From OLB7 sp966250335 (GTDB taxonomy: Bacteria; Bacteroidota; Ignavibacteria; OLB7): DNA of 64,000 nt. The position numbers and the translations under genes were made by a program. The notes beneath the pieces are model-generated. The model did no database searches and was not told the DNA's origin. It was given only the letters and a program-made list of their open reading frames with translations. Positions 53,849 to 61,032 of the stretch are shown here, piece after piece; within the stretch, counting starts at the first letter, position 1, and each line of letters starts with the position of its first letter. Location of the stretch: positions 25,706-89,705 of the forward strand of contig CBINGZ010000018.1 in assembly GCA_966250335.1 (NCBI GenBank), written 5' to 3'.

Positions 53849-55047
53849 ATCTGGGTGAACTCCACAGGCGCGAGTATGGACATATCCTCGCGAGCCTTAT
53901 CCGTGTCGTGCGCGATATCACGCTCGCCGAGGACGCGCTGCAGGAGGCGTTCGCCGCCGCGCTGGAGCAGTGGCCGGTCAAGGGACCGCCGCTCAACCCC
54001 GTCGCCTGGCTCATGACCACGGCACGGCGCAGAGCGATCGATCAGATCCGCCACAGGACGATGGCCGAGGGGAAGCTTGCCGAGATCGCCGCGTTCATAG
54101 CGCCGGAGGAGGATACCCCGGTACCGCTCGATTCGCTCCGTCTGATGTTCACCTGCTGTCACCCCTCGCTCGCGCCGGAGGCGCAGGTCGCGCTGACGCT
54201 CCGCACCATCGGCGGCCTGGCGACCGAGGAGATCGCCCGCGCGTTTCTCCTCCCGGTGCCGACCCTGGCGCAGCGGCTCGTCAGAGCGAAGGCGAAGATC
54301 AAGGTTGCCCGCATCCCGTACGAGGTTCCCGCCGACGACGAGCTGGCCGAACGGCTGGAGAATGTGCTCGCCGTCATCTATCTCATCTTCAACGAAGGCT
54401 ATTCCGCCAGTTTCGGCAGTGATATCGTCCGGGCCGATCTCTGCGTGGAGGCGATCAGGCTGGGACGGGAGCTGACGGCGCTGCTGCCGGCCGAGCATGA
54501 GGCGAAGGGGCTGCTCGGGCTGATGCTCCTCAACGACGCCCGCCGCGCCACCCGCACCGATGAGGCGGGGAATATCGTCGTGCTGGAGGATCAGGACCGC
54601 TCCCGCTGGGATCAGGGGAAGATCACCGAGGGGGTCGCCCTGGTCGGTCGGGCGCTACGGGGGGGAACTCCCGGCGTCTACACGGTGCAGGCGGCGATCG
54701 CCGCGCTCCACGCGCAGGCGCCCTCGGTGCAGGAGACCGACTGGAACGGGATCGCCGCCCTCTACGGCATGCTGATGCGGATCCGTCCCTCTCCCGTCGT
54801 CGAGCTCAACCGGGCCGTCGCCGTCGGGATGGCCGAGGGGTACGAGAAGGGACTGGAGCTTCTCGGGGGGATCAATCTCTCGGGCTATCATCTTCTCCCC
54901 GCCGTCCGCGCCGATCTGCTCCGTCGCCTGAACCGGCTGACCGAGGCGGCCGTCGCCTACCGCGAAGCGCTCGCGCTGGTCGCCAACGATGCCGAGCGCC
55001 GATTCCTGGAACGGCGGCTTTCCGAGGTGTCGGGCGACGCATCGTAG
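53845..55047 (+). CDS. ECF42-type sigma factor with C-terminal extension
   Basis: A 400-residue RNA polymerase sigma factor. Region 2 (about residues 8-80; EDALQEAFAAALEQWP, NPVAWLMTTARRRAIDQIR) and region 4 (about 110-155; LTLRTIGGLATEEIARAFLLPVPTLAQRLVRAK) are followed by a long helical extension (RLENVLAVIYLIFNEGYSA, then VELNRAVAVGMAEG, LLGGINLSGYHLLPAVRADLLRRLNRLTEA). This extension, read as DUF6596/TPR-like, is typical of ECF42 and is reported to be needed for activity; no anti-sigma gene is seen. The start is a GTG overlapping the preceding stop (GTGA). Its probable targets are the DGPF genes in this island, two of which have matching promoters. The signal that activates ECF42 factors is unknown. 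Confidence 0.93.
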   Translation: MNLGELHRREYGHILASLIRVVRDITLAEDALQEAFAAALEQWPVKGPPLNPVAWLMTTARRRAIDQIRHRTMAEGKLAEIAAFIAPEEDTPVPLDSLRLMFTCCHPSLAPEAQVALTLRTIGGLATEEIARAFLLPVPTLAQRLVRAKAKIKVARIPYEVPADDELAERLENVLAVIYLIFNEGYSASFGSDIVRADLCVEAIRLGRELTALLPAEHEAKGLLGLMLLNDARRATRTDEAGNIVVLEDQDRSRWDQGKITEGVALVGRALRGGTPGVYTVQAAIAALHAQAPSVQETDWNGIAALYGMLMRIRPSPVVELNRAVAVGMAEGYEKGLELLGGINLSGYHLLPAVRADLLRRLNRLTEAAVAYREALALVANDAERRFLERRLSEVSGDAS

Positions 55048-55164
55048 AAAGAAAAAAACACCGATCGTTCATCTCTCCGATCCCTGCTGACATACTGCTG
55101 TCACGACCCCTGCCGACCTTTGCACCACAAACCGGCAGTTCATCGACCAATCAAACAGCACGAT

Positions 55165-55683
55165 ATGGAACAGGAGACCAGCACCGCAATCGCCCCCTCC
55201 CCGACCGATCTCATGATCCCGCATACGGCTCTTCTGGAGCACTGGCAGGGGCATCGCCGTCTGACCCGTCGGATGATCGAGGCGTTCCCCGAGGAGAAAC
55301 TCTTCACCTACTCCGTCGGCGGGATGCGCCCCTTTTCGGCGCTCGCGATGGAGATGATCGGGATGGCCGGCCCCGGGGTCCGGGGGATCGTCACGGGGGA
55401 ATGGCGGAAGATCGAGGATCTTCCCCACCACGGGAAATTCTCCCCTGAAAACAAGGAGGAGCTTCTCCGCCTCTGGGATGAGACCACCGAGGAGATCGAG
55501 AGCCTCTGGCCGCAGATCCCGCCGTGTCGTCTTCAGGATATCGAGCTGGTCTTCGGCATGTATGAGAGCCCGATCTACGCGGCTCTTCTCTACTGGATCG
55601 ACAACGAGATTCACCACCGGGGGCAGGGGTATGTTTATCTCCGCTCCCTCGGTATCGAGCCCCCTCCCTTCTGGGAACGATAG
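55165..55683 (+). CDS. DinB-family four-helix protein
   Basis: A 172-residue DinB/YfiT-superfamily protein, a four-helix bundle that binds a metal ion through histidines. Conserved regions are LLEHWQGHRRLTRRMIEAFP (first helix), SVGGMRPFSALAMEMIGMAGPGV, and the last helix DNEIHHRGQGYVYLRSLGIEPPPF, whose HHRGQ is the family hallmark. Such proteins often act as bacillithiol or mycothiol transferases or as stress proteins; no specific role can be read here. It starts 118 nt after the sigma factor gene, with GAACAGGAGACC just inside the frame and no strong upstream ribosome site. Its position suggests it belongs to the ECF42 island. Confidence 0.88.
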   Translation: MEQETSTAIAPSPTDLMIPHTALLEHWQGHRRLTRRMIEAFPEEKLFTYSVGGMRPFSALAMEMIGMAGPGVRGIVTGEWRKIEDLPHHGKFSPENKEELLRLWDETTEEIESLWPQIPPCRLQDIELVFGMYESPIYAALLYWIDNEIHHRGQGYVYLRSLGIEPPPFWER

Positions 55684-55825
55684 GGGGCCGGACCGTGTCC
55701 CCGTCGTTCCCACCGACGGCTTTGCGGCGGGCGGGCAAGGCAGGGTGCAGAAGTTTCGTACTTTTGCCCCTGCCGAACGGCGGTACAGCCGCGCGGCCGA
55801 ACCCTCCGGGCAAAACGCCTCAGAC

Positions 55826-56395
55826 ATGCTTGCCGATCAGACCGTCGAAGAACAGAAGAAGCTCGATCTCCGCTGGACCCTGTCCAACGCCCTGAGCGCC
55901 CTCCGTATGCTGCTGGTGATTCCCGCCGCCTTCACCCTCTCCTCCGGGATGCGGGTCGAGACGATCGGGATCTTCATCCTTGCCACCATCACCGATATTC
56001 TGGACGGTTATCTCGCCCGTCGACTCAACGAGGTCTCGGATCTCGGCAAGATCCTCGATCCCCTTGCCGACAAGATCTTCATCGGCGTCGTCGTGGCGGT
56101 CATGCTGATGGAGGGAATGCTCCCCCTCTGGTTCGTCGCGCTCGTGATCGGGCGCGACCTTGCGATATTTGCGGGGGGGATCATGATCGAGAGGAAAACC
56201 GGCGTCGTCCTTCCGTCGAACTATCCGGGGAAGATCGCCGTCCTGATACTTTCGGCGACGCTGCTGCTGATCGTCGCCGGGGCGGGGGAGAGCGTGACGA
56301 CCGCCATGATGTGGCTGTCGCTTGCGCTGCTGGCGGTCTCTCTCCTCCTCTATCTCCGCCGTGGAGCGGCCGCATGGAACGGGAGAAGCGTCTGA
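55826..56395 (+). CDS. pgsA: CDP-diacylglycerol-glycerol-3-phosphate phosphatidyltransferase
   Basis: A 189-residue membrane enzyme of the CDP-alcohol phosphatidyltransferase family. The catalytic signature D-x2-D-G-x2-A-R-x8-G-x3-D-x3-D is complete in TDILDGYLARRLNEVSDLGK followed by ILDPLADK. About six hydrophobic segments follow the family pattern. The most likely reaction is phosphatidylglycerophosphate synthesis, the first committed step to phosphatidylglycerol and cardiolipin; related alcohol transferases cannot be excluded. I place the start at the ATG at 55826, because the frame upstream is not conserved-looking. FtsY follows 30 nt later, so the two probably form an operon. Confidence 0.88.
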   Translation: MLADQTVEEQKKLDLRWTLSNALSALRMLLVIPAAFTLSSGMRVETIGIFILATITDILDGYLARRLNEVSDLGKILDPLADKIFIGVVVAVMLMEGMLPLWFVALVIGRDLAIFAGGIMIERKTGVVLPSNYPGKIAVLILSATLLLIVAGAGESVTTAMMWLSLALLAVSLLLYLRRGAAAWNGRSV

Positions 56396-56425
56396 GGGGC
56401 TTACACGAACACATGGTGAAGGATT

Positions 56426-57463
56426 ATGGGCTTATTCGATAAGATCAAAGGGAAGGTCAAGGAGGCGATCGAGGAGACCAAGACGTCGATCCGTGAGACC
56501 GTGGAGAACCTGCGGTACGATCGACTGAAGGAGGGACTCTCCAAGACCCGCGACGGCATCAACGAGAAGCTCGGCATCGCCGCCCGCCAGGGACGGAAGA
56601 TCGACGACGCCCTGCTCGACGAGCTGGAGGAGTCGCTGATCATGGCCGATGTCGGCGCCGACACCACCATCCAGATCAGCGACCGCCTGCGCGACCGGGT
56701 CAGGAACGAGGGGTTCAAGGAGGCGAGCGATCTGAGCCGGCTGCTCCGCGAGGAGATCGGGCGGGTGCTGGCGAAATCTCCGTCGGCCGACAACGACCGG
56801 CTCTTCCGGATTTCGCCGGAGAATCGTCCCCACGTGATCATGGTCGTCGGCGTCAACGGCGTCGGGAAGACCACCACGATCGGCAAGCTGGCCTACAACT
56901 ATCGCAACGCGGGATATAACGTCCTGATCGGCGCGGCCGACACCTTCAGGGCAGCCGCCAACGAGCAGCTCGAGGTCTGGGCTGAACGGGCCGGGGTCGA
57001 TATCATCGGGCAGGGACAGGGAGCCGATCCCGCTGCCGTCGCCTACGACACGTTGCAGGCCGCCGTCTCGCGCGGGTCGGACGTGGTGATCATCGACACC
57101 GCCGGCAGGCTCCACACCAAGACCAACCTGATGGGGGAGCTGCAGAAGATGTCGCGCGTGATGAAGAAGATCCGTGAGACCGCTCCCGACGAGGTCTTCC
57201 TGGTGCTCGACGCCACCACCGGCCAGAACGCGATCCAGCAGGCGAAGGAGTTCATGCGATCGGTGGAGATCACCGGCCTTGTCCTCACAAAGCTGGACGG
57301 GACGGCGAAGGGGGGAGTGGTGATCGCCATCGCCAACGAGCTGGTGCTTCCGGTGCGATACATCGGGGTCGGCGAGCGGATCGACGATCTGCAGCCGTTC
57401 GACGCCGAGCAGTTCGCCCGCGCCCTCTTCTCGTTCGACGAGACGGTGGAGGCGGGTGAATAG
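56426..57463 (+). CDS. ftsY: FtsY, signal recognition particle receptor GTPase
   Basis: A 345-residue SRP receptor that docks the SRP-ribosome complex at the membrane. The N domain (helices from residue 15 to about 115) is followed by the GTPase G domain. Motifs are G1 VVGVNGVGKTTTIGKLA, the DTFRAAANEQLEVWAERAG insert (DTFRAAA), DTAGRLH (G3), TKLDGTAKGG (G4), and the closing VGERIDDLQPFDAEQFARALF. The acidic A domain seen in E. coli is absent, as in many Bacteroidota. Its last codons overlap the start of the next gene by 8 nt, so that a membrane-anchored unknown protein is cotranslated. Confidence 0.96.
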   Translation: MGLFDKIKGKVKEAIEETKTSIRETVENLRYDRLKEGLSKTRDGINEKLGIAARQGRKIDDALLDELEESLIMADVGADTTIQISDRLRDRVRNEGFKEASDLSRLLREEIGRVLAKSPSADNDRLFRISPENRPHVIMVVGVNGVGKTTTIGKLAYNYRNAGYNVLIGAADTFRAAANEQLEVWAERAGVDIIGQGQGADPAAVAYDTLQAAVSRGSDVVIIDTAGRLHTKTNLMGELQKMSRVMKKIRETAPDEVFLVLDATTGQNAIQQAKEFMRSVEITGLVLTKLDGTAKGGVVIAIANELVLPVRYIGVGERIDDLQPFDAEQFARALFSFDETVEAGE

Positions 57464-58289
57464 GGGCTGTCTGATATCGCTGCTGCTGGTGATACTCGCC
57501 GTGGCGATCGCGGGGTATTTCGCCTACGACAAGCTCAAGGTGGCGTTCGAGACCCCGCAGGAACTCCTTCCGTACGTCCATCCCGACTCGATGCTGGCGC
57601 GGGTCCGTTCGAAGGCCCCCGCTCCCGCGGCCGGCGTGCGGCTGACGGCGGAGCAGGTGCAGATCTTCGTCGGGGCGCTCGACTCGGTCAACTCCGGATG
57701 GGACGCTATGTCGAGGGCGCTCGACTCGCTCAACATGAAGGCCGTCGTGAAGAACGATTCGGCGAAGGTGAACTACTGGGCCAGCCCCTATTTCATCCTC
57801 GAGTTCCGGCTGCTGCCGCTGCGGGGACGGAAGTCGCTGGTGACCTATCTGAACGAGAAGGGGGTCTCCTGGGCCGAATACCTCTGGATCAAGGAGCGGG
57901 TCGTGGGGGCCTCCGGCATCCGGCACGAGCAGGTCGACTCGGTGCTCGAGTCGGTCCTGGTATCATGGTTCGCCGCCGACTCCACCGGCAGGTCCGACTC
58001 GATGGAGACCAACGTCGGCAACGACTCGGTGGTCGCCTTCTACGCCCGCCTGGAGGCGCTGCGCGCCTCCGGCGCGATCGACTCGGCGGAGACCGCCCTG
58101 GTGCTTCCGTACCGGGAGACGATTCTGGCGCGGGGCCTTCTTGCGCTCCTCTGCATCGAAACGAACTTCAAAATCGGCCTCGACCTGAAAGTGAACCGTT
58201 CCCTCGACGAAGCCGGGTACATCCGCCGCAGGGATGTAATAATCCATAAAACAGCTTGGATCGGGGTCGCTGCTGACATACCTTTGTAG
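57456..58289 (+). CDS. Membrane-anchored protein of unknown function
   Basis: A 277-residue protein that overlaps ftsY by 8 nt. The start is a GTG with GGAGGCGG upstream. One N-terminal transmembrane helix (about residues 6-24; LISLLLVILAVAIAGYF) is followed by a charged helix-rich domain with many Asp/Ser pairs (LTAEQVQIFVGALDSVNSGW, SWAEYLWIKERV, VEALRAS), outside the cytoplasm or facing it. I do not recognise it. The last 30 or so codons, after DLKVNRSLDEAGYIRRR, are AT-rich and unlike the rest, and a tRNA promoter lies inside them. The natural stop may have been lost by a small frameshift, or the end has simply evolved under the promoter's constraints. Confidence 0.78.
   Translation: MNRGCLISLLLVILAVAIAGYFAYDKLKVAFETPQELLPYVHPDSMLARVRSKAPAPAAGVRLTAEQVQIFVGALDSVNSGWDAMSRALDSLNMKAVVKNDSAKVNYWASPYFILEFRLLPLRGRKSLVTYLNEKGVSWAEYLWIKERVVGASGIRHEQVDSVLESVLVSWFAADSTGRSDSMETNVGNDSVVAFYARLEALRASGAIDSAETALVLPYRETILARGLLALLCIETNFKIGLDLKVNRSLDEAGYIRRRDVIIHKTAWIGVAADIPL
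58256..58286 (+). promoter_or_regulatory. Bacteroidota-type promoter for tRNA-fMet
   Basis: TTGG at 58256-58259 and TACCTTTG at 58279-58286 are separated by exactly 19 nt. This fits the Bacteroidota consensus TTTG-N19-TAnnTTTG (-33/-7). It lies about 40 nt before the mature tRNA. The -7 box overlaps the last codons of the preceding gene. Downstream, TCCCTT...AAGGGA flanks the hairpin GGCGC-TTC-GCGCC, which may be a leader processed from the precursor. Confidence 0.65.
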
Positions 58290-58360
58290 TCCCTTCAAGG
58301 CGCTTCGCGCCGATAAGGGATTGACATCGCGGGGTGGAGCAATTGGTAGCTCGTCGGGCT

Positions 58361-59008
58361 CAATCTTGCGAGGTTACCTTGGACACTAAGCTCAAGGGGG
58401 ACATTGCGGAGCAGGCGGCCATACTTCATGCACTGAAGCGTGGCTGGGGAGTTCTGAAACCAGTCGGAGATCGGTTCCCATACGATCTGGTCTTCGATGT
58501 CGAAGGATCTCTCTTGAAAATCCAGGTCAAATCAGCGTGGTTCGACAGAATGTCGGGCAACTACGTTGTCGACAATCGGCGTACGAAGACGAATCGTCGG
58601 ACGATGATTCGAGACACGTACAGTTCTTCCGATTTCGACTTCGCCCTGGTTTATCTGGATGATCTGAATCTGTTCTATGTGTTTCCAGTGACGGTGTTCA
58701 TCGGCTACGGCAGTGAGATTCACTGTGTAGAAGCCGACAAGCGTCAGCGACGACCGAAATCTGCTGACTATCGTGACGCTTGGGGGTTAATCTCGAACCG
58801 GGCTGCATGTGGGGAAACCTGCATGTGATCTCCTCTCAAACTCGGGGAAGCTTTTAGCATGGTAATCCCGAGCCAAGCCCTGAACGGAAACGTTCAGGGA
58901 AGGTGTAGAGACTTTATGGGAGGCGCCCTAACGTTAAGTCGAGGGTGAAGAGAAAGTCCAGACTACAAACTCCGAGTGATCGGAGGCAGCGAAAGCTGTG
59001 GTGGTATG
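58361..59008 (+). mobile_element. Group I intron (IC3-like) in tRNA-fMet
   Basis: A 648-nt self-splicing intron. The 5' exon ends in U and the intron ends in G, as group I splicing demands. The 3' part holds the conserved core: P element CAAACTCGGGGAAG (58837-58850), Q element AATCCCGAGCCAAGCC (58864-58879), R element AAGGTGTAGAGACT (58900-58913) and S element AAGAGAAAGTCC (58948-58959). CTCGGG pairs with CCCGAG (P4), GACT pairs with AGTC (P7), and the end contains GGCAGCGAAAGCTG. This is very close, block by block, to the cyanobacterial tRNA-Leu intron as I remember it (IC3 subgroup). The homing endonuclease frame fills the space before the P element. A GGUU at 58372 could pair with the exon's GGCU to make P1. 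Confidence 0.94.
58379..58828 (+). CDS. Intron-encoded PD-(D/E)XK homing endonuclease, I-Ssp6803I-like
   Basis: A 149-residue homing endonuclease that would cut intronless tRNA-fMet alleles so that the intron is copied in. From the start, DTKLKGDIAEQAAILHALKR gives the first helix with an acidic residue (E11). RFPYDLVFD (D36) and LKIQVKSAW (Q49-x-K51) then make a PD-(D/E)XK nuclease site, and the C-terminal half (ADKRQRRPKSADYRDAW) fits the same family. I-Ssp6803I from Synechocystis is about 150 residues, lies in a tRNA-fMet intron and belongs to this fold, so size, spacing and location all agree. The start is a TTG at 58379 with AGG 5 nt upstream; the frame is open back into the tRNA exon (GTG at 58334), which is unlikely to be used. 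The stop is inside the intron core. Confidence 0.9.
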   Translation: MDTKLKGDIAEQAAILHALKRGWGVLKPVGDRFPYDLVFDVEGSLLKIQVKSAWFDRMSGNYVVDNRRTKTNRRTMIRDTYSSSDFDFALVYLDDLNLFYVFPVTVFIGYGSEIHCVEADKRQRRPKSADYRDAWGLISNRAACGETCM

Positions 59009-59052
59009 CATAACCCGAAGGTTGTAGGTTCAAGTCCTGCCCCCGCTACTTT

Positions 59053-59095
59053 AAAAGGCCGCGGAATCGTGAAGATTCCGTGGCCTTTTATTTAT
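59053..59095 (+). terminator. Intrinsic terminator after tRNA-fMet
   Basis: AAAAGGCC-GCGGAATC and GATTCCG-TGGCCTTTT pair (one mismatch-like G-T) with a five-base loop, followed by TATTTAT. It begins 4 nt after the tRNA's end. Confidence 0.92.
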
Positions 59096-59141
59096 CAGGG
59101 AACAAGTAGGGAAAGTTTTTGAGATACGCCTTCCGACTCGT

Positions 59142-59186
59142 CACGTGCGGCAGTTGTTGCAACATCTGCAACAACTGCCGCACGTG
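59142..59186. repeat. Perfect 20-bp inverted repeat
   Basis: CACGTGCGGCAGTTGTTGCA and TGCAACAACTGCCGCACGTG are perfect complements separated by ACATC. CACGTG at each outer end is itself palindromic. No U tract follows, and no gene of the window points to it as a terminator. It could be a recombination or attachment site, an operator, or a stable hairpin. Confidence 0.75.
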
Positions 59187-59883
59187 GTAGCTCACCAGAC
59201 CTGAAAATGCCCTGTAAGCGCCTCGAGGTCACCGATTTATCGCGTCCGAACAGAGCAGTAAAGAGACCTGAAGTTCATAACAGGCTCTAGAAAAAGGTCC
59301 CCGCGGGAAATCTTATCGCTTACTTACGTGGTTTGGCTTCAATGATGCAATTAGTTGGAGGAGTTGAGGTTAAAACATAGTGCGGTGGTCGTTTGTCGTA
59401 TCGGCTGCCGATCGGATTCATGTGCGAGACAAGTCTCCCCCTATCGTGAGCCTGTAGGCGTTCATTACAGTGCTGACCAGGCTTCTATTTCTCTGCCAAA
59501 ACATACTACCCAACACGCTACGAATAAGCGTCATCTATAAGTTCGATGGCGACGTTTCCCACTGCCCTCCCGTTCCTCTCAGTCATATGGCCGTCCGGTC
59601 GGATCGTTTCGTCGCCGCAGCGATCCCCGTTACGGGCAACGACCGCCGTTGTTGAGCCGATGCCCCTCGATCCGCTCTACCATGGAAGGCGGATACGGCG
59701 GGGGCTGTATCGCGCTTTTCTACGCCTTTTCTACGCCCCCTCTCCCTATTGTCCCCGGCAACAAGACAGCTGATATTCGCCACCATATGAAACGCCGACA
59801 GAAGCACCTGTTCGCGTGGCCGTAACAATGATTCAGACCATACGGCCATTCACTCTTACATCAATTCATTGGGAGACATCAGC
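59187..59883. other. Gene-poor region after the tRNA
   Basis: Nearly 700 nt with no convincing gene. The small frames present lack family motifs and ribosome sites. The composition is more AT-rich than the neighbouring genes, with a short tandem repeat (CTTTTCTACGC twice near 59716). It lies directly downstream of a tRNA, a usual place for integrated elements, and may be a remnant of one. It should also contain the promoter of the tail-fibre-domain gene at 59884. Confidence 0.55.
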
Positions 59884-60981
59884 ATGAACACCCCTTTGCT
59901 CATCCGCACGGCGATCCTGGCCTTCGGCCTCACAGTCGTCGGTGCCCCAAGCCTTCTCGGTCAACCGTATCTGGAACCGACCGTTCCACCGGCGCCTCCC
60001 CGTCCGACCCCAATGTGGCCGGCGGCGGCCCCCGATCTGATGCCGGCCGGCTGGGTGTGGCAGAAAGAATTCAAATCGGCCAGCTTCGGCGTGCAACTCA
60101 ATGCCGCACCCGGCAATCCGGGCGCCCTGCTCGGACTGACCCAATGGGGAGTATCGTCATCCGATCCGAATTTCCGATTGTCGAGCATCGCCGTCGTCGG
60201 CGGCACCAACAAACGGGATGTGGTCCTGAATGCGATGGATGCCGAGGATATTATCATCGCCAACCGCAGTGCTCTGCCCAACGGCAATCTCTATGACGGA
60301 GCCATCCGCTTCTCGACGACGCCTCCGGGATCGATCGCCGACATCGAGCGCGTGACGATCCTCAACGACGGCAAGGTCGGTATCGGCACGAAGCAGCCGC
60401 GTGCGCTGACGATGATCTCCGGCAGTCCGAACACGAATCCGGGCGCCGGATCGGTAGGGGCGATCATGGAGGTCTTCGATGCCTCGGCGACCGGCAGTAA
60501 TACCACCTATGGCGGCATCGCTTTCGGATCGAATCCCGGAGTCGATTTCTCGATCGGCAAGAAGACGGAGAACAATACGACATACTTTCAGATACGGAAG
60601 CAACAGGGAACAGAGCTGGTGACGGTGGCCGCCAGCGGAAACGTCGGAATCGGAACGATCCCGGACGCGACGTACAAGTTGTCGGTCAACGGTCCCGTGC
60701 GAGCCAAGGAGGTCTGCGTAGAGACGGGATGGAGCGACTTTGTCTTCGAAGAGGGGTACGACTTGATGCCTATCGACTCGCTTGCAACGTACATCAAGGC
60801 GAACGGGCATCTGCCGGAGATTCCGACGGCGGCCGAGGTTGAGCGTAACGGCATCGGGATTGGTAAGATCTCCTCGAAGCTGCTGCAGAAGATCGAGGAG
60901 TTGACGCTCTACATGATCGAGTTGCAGCGGGAGAACGAGGCTCTGAAGGAGCGGGTGGCGGCAGTCGAGTCGGGACGCTAG
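59884..60981 (+). CDS. Tail-fibre-domain surface protein
   Basis: A 365-residue exported protein with a signal peptide (about 1-26; LIRTAILAFGLTVVGAPSLLGQ). A proline-rich segment (PTVPPAPPRPTPMWPAA) is followed by a beta-rich body with VGIGT repeats (GKVGIGTKQPRALTM, GNVGIGTIPDATYKLSVNG), as in the giant protein at 5379. The C-terminal 90 residues are the familiar Bacteroidota module WSDFVFEEGYDLMPIDSL, YIKANGHLPEIPTAAEV and the coiled coil LLQKIEELTLYMIELQRENEALKERV. It probably forms a trimer at the cell surface. The ATG at 59884 has GGGAGACATC upstream. The S74 autocleavage residues are not evident. Confidence 0.87.
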   Translation: MNTPLLIRTAILAFGLTVVGAPSLLGQPYLEPTVPPAPPRPTPMWPAAAPDLMPAGWVWQKEFKSASFGVQLNAAPGNPGALLGLTQWGVSSSDPNFRLSSIAVVGGTNKRDVVLNAMDAEDIIIANRSALPNGNLYDGAIRFSTTPPGSIADIERVTILNDGKVGIGTKQPRALTMISGSPNTNPGAGSVGAIMEVFDASATGSNTTYGGIAFGSNPGVDFSIGKKTENNTTYFQIRKQQGTELVTVAASGNVGIGTIPDATYKLSVNGPVRAKEVCVETGWSDFVFEEGYDLMPIDSLATYIKANGHLPEIPTAAEVERNGIGIGKISSKLLQKIEELTLYMIELQRENEALKERVAAVESGR

Positions 60982-61032
60982 TCTCATAAGGATTCTCTAC
61001 AATCAACGAACAAGTCAATCAGGGAGAAGCTT

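Larger units (their letters stand above)
58328..59048 (+). tRNA. Initiator tRNA-fMet (CAT), split by a group I intron
   Basis: The exons are 58328-58360 (33 nt) and 59009-59048 (40 nt). Joined, they give a 73-nt cloverleaf: acceptor CGCGGGG/CCCCGCT with the 1-72 mismatch (C1, U72) of bacterial initiators. The D arm is GAGC/GCTC, and the anticodon stem TCGGG/CCCGA carries the three G-C pairs of initiators. The anticodon loop is CTCATAA and the T arm GTAGG-TTCAAGT-CCTGC. CCA is not encoded. The interruption falls after U33, directly before the anticodon CAT, so the intron must be removed to make a functional tRNA. If this is the only initiator gene of the genome, splicing is essential for translation. 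A promoter is at 58256 and a terminator at 59053. Confidence 0.95.

Noticed and set aside
55088..55130. A possible ECF42-type promoter before dinB (TGTCAC...CGAC).
   Set aside because: The -35 box has two mismatches from TGTCGA and the spacing does not fit the 17 nt of the twin promoters.
58328..58360. The 5' tRNA exon as a truncated tRNA or attachment-site remnant.
   Set aside because: The matching 3' half is present at 59009-59048 and joins exactly at a group I splice junction.
59355..59773. Three overlapping small frames of 61-75 codons after the tRNA.
   Set aside because: No ribosome sites, no conserved motifs and atypical codon use; treated as noncoding.
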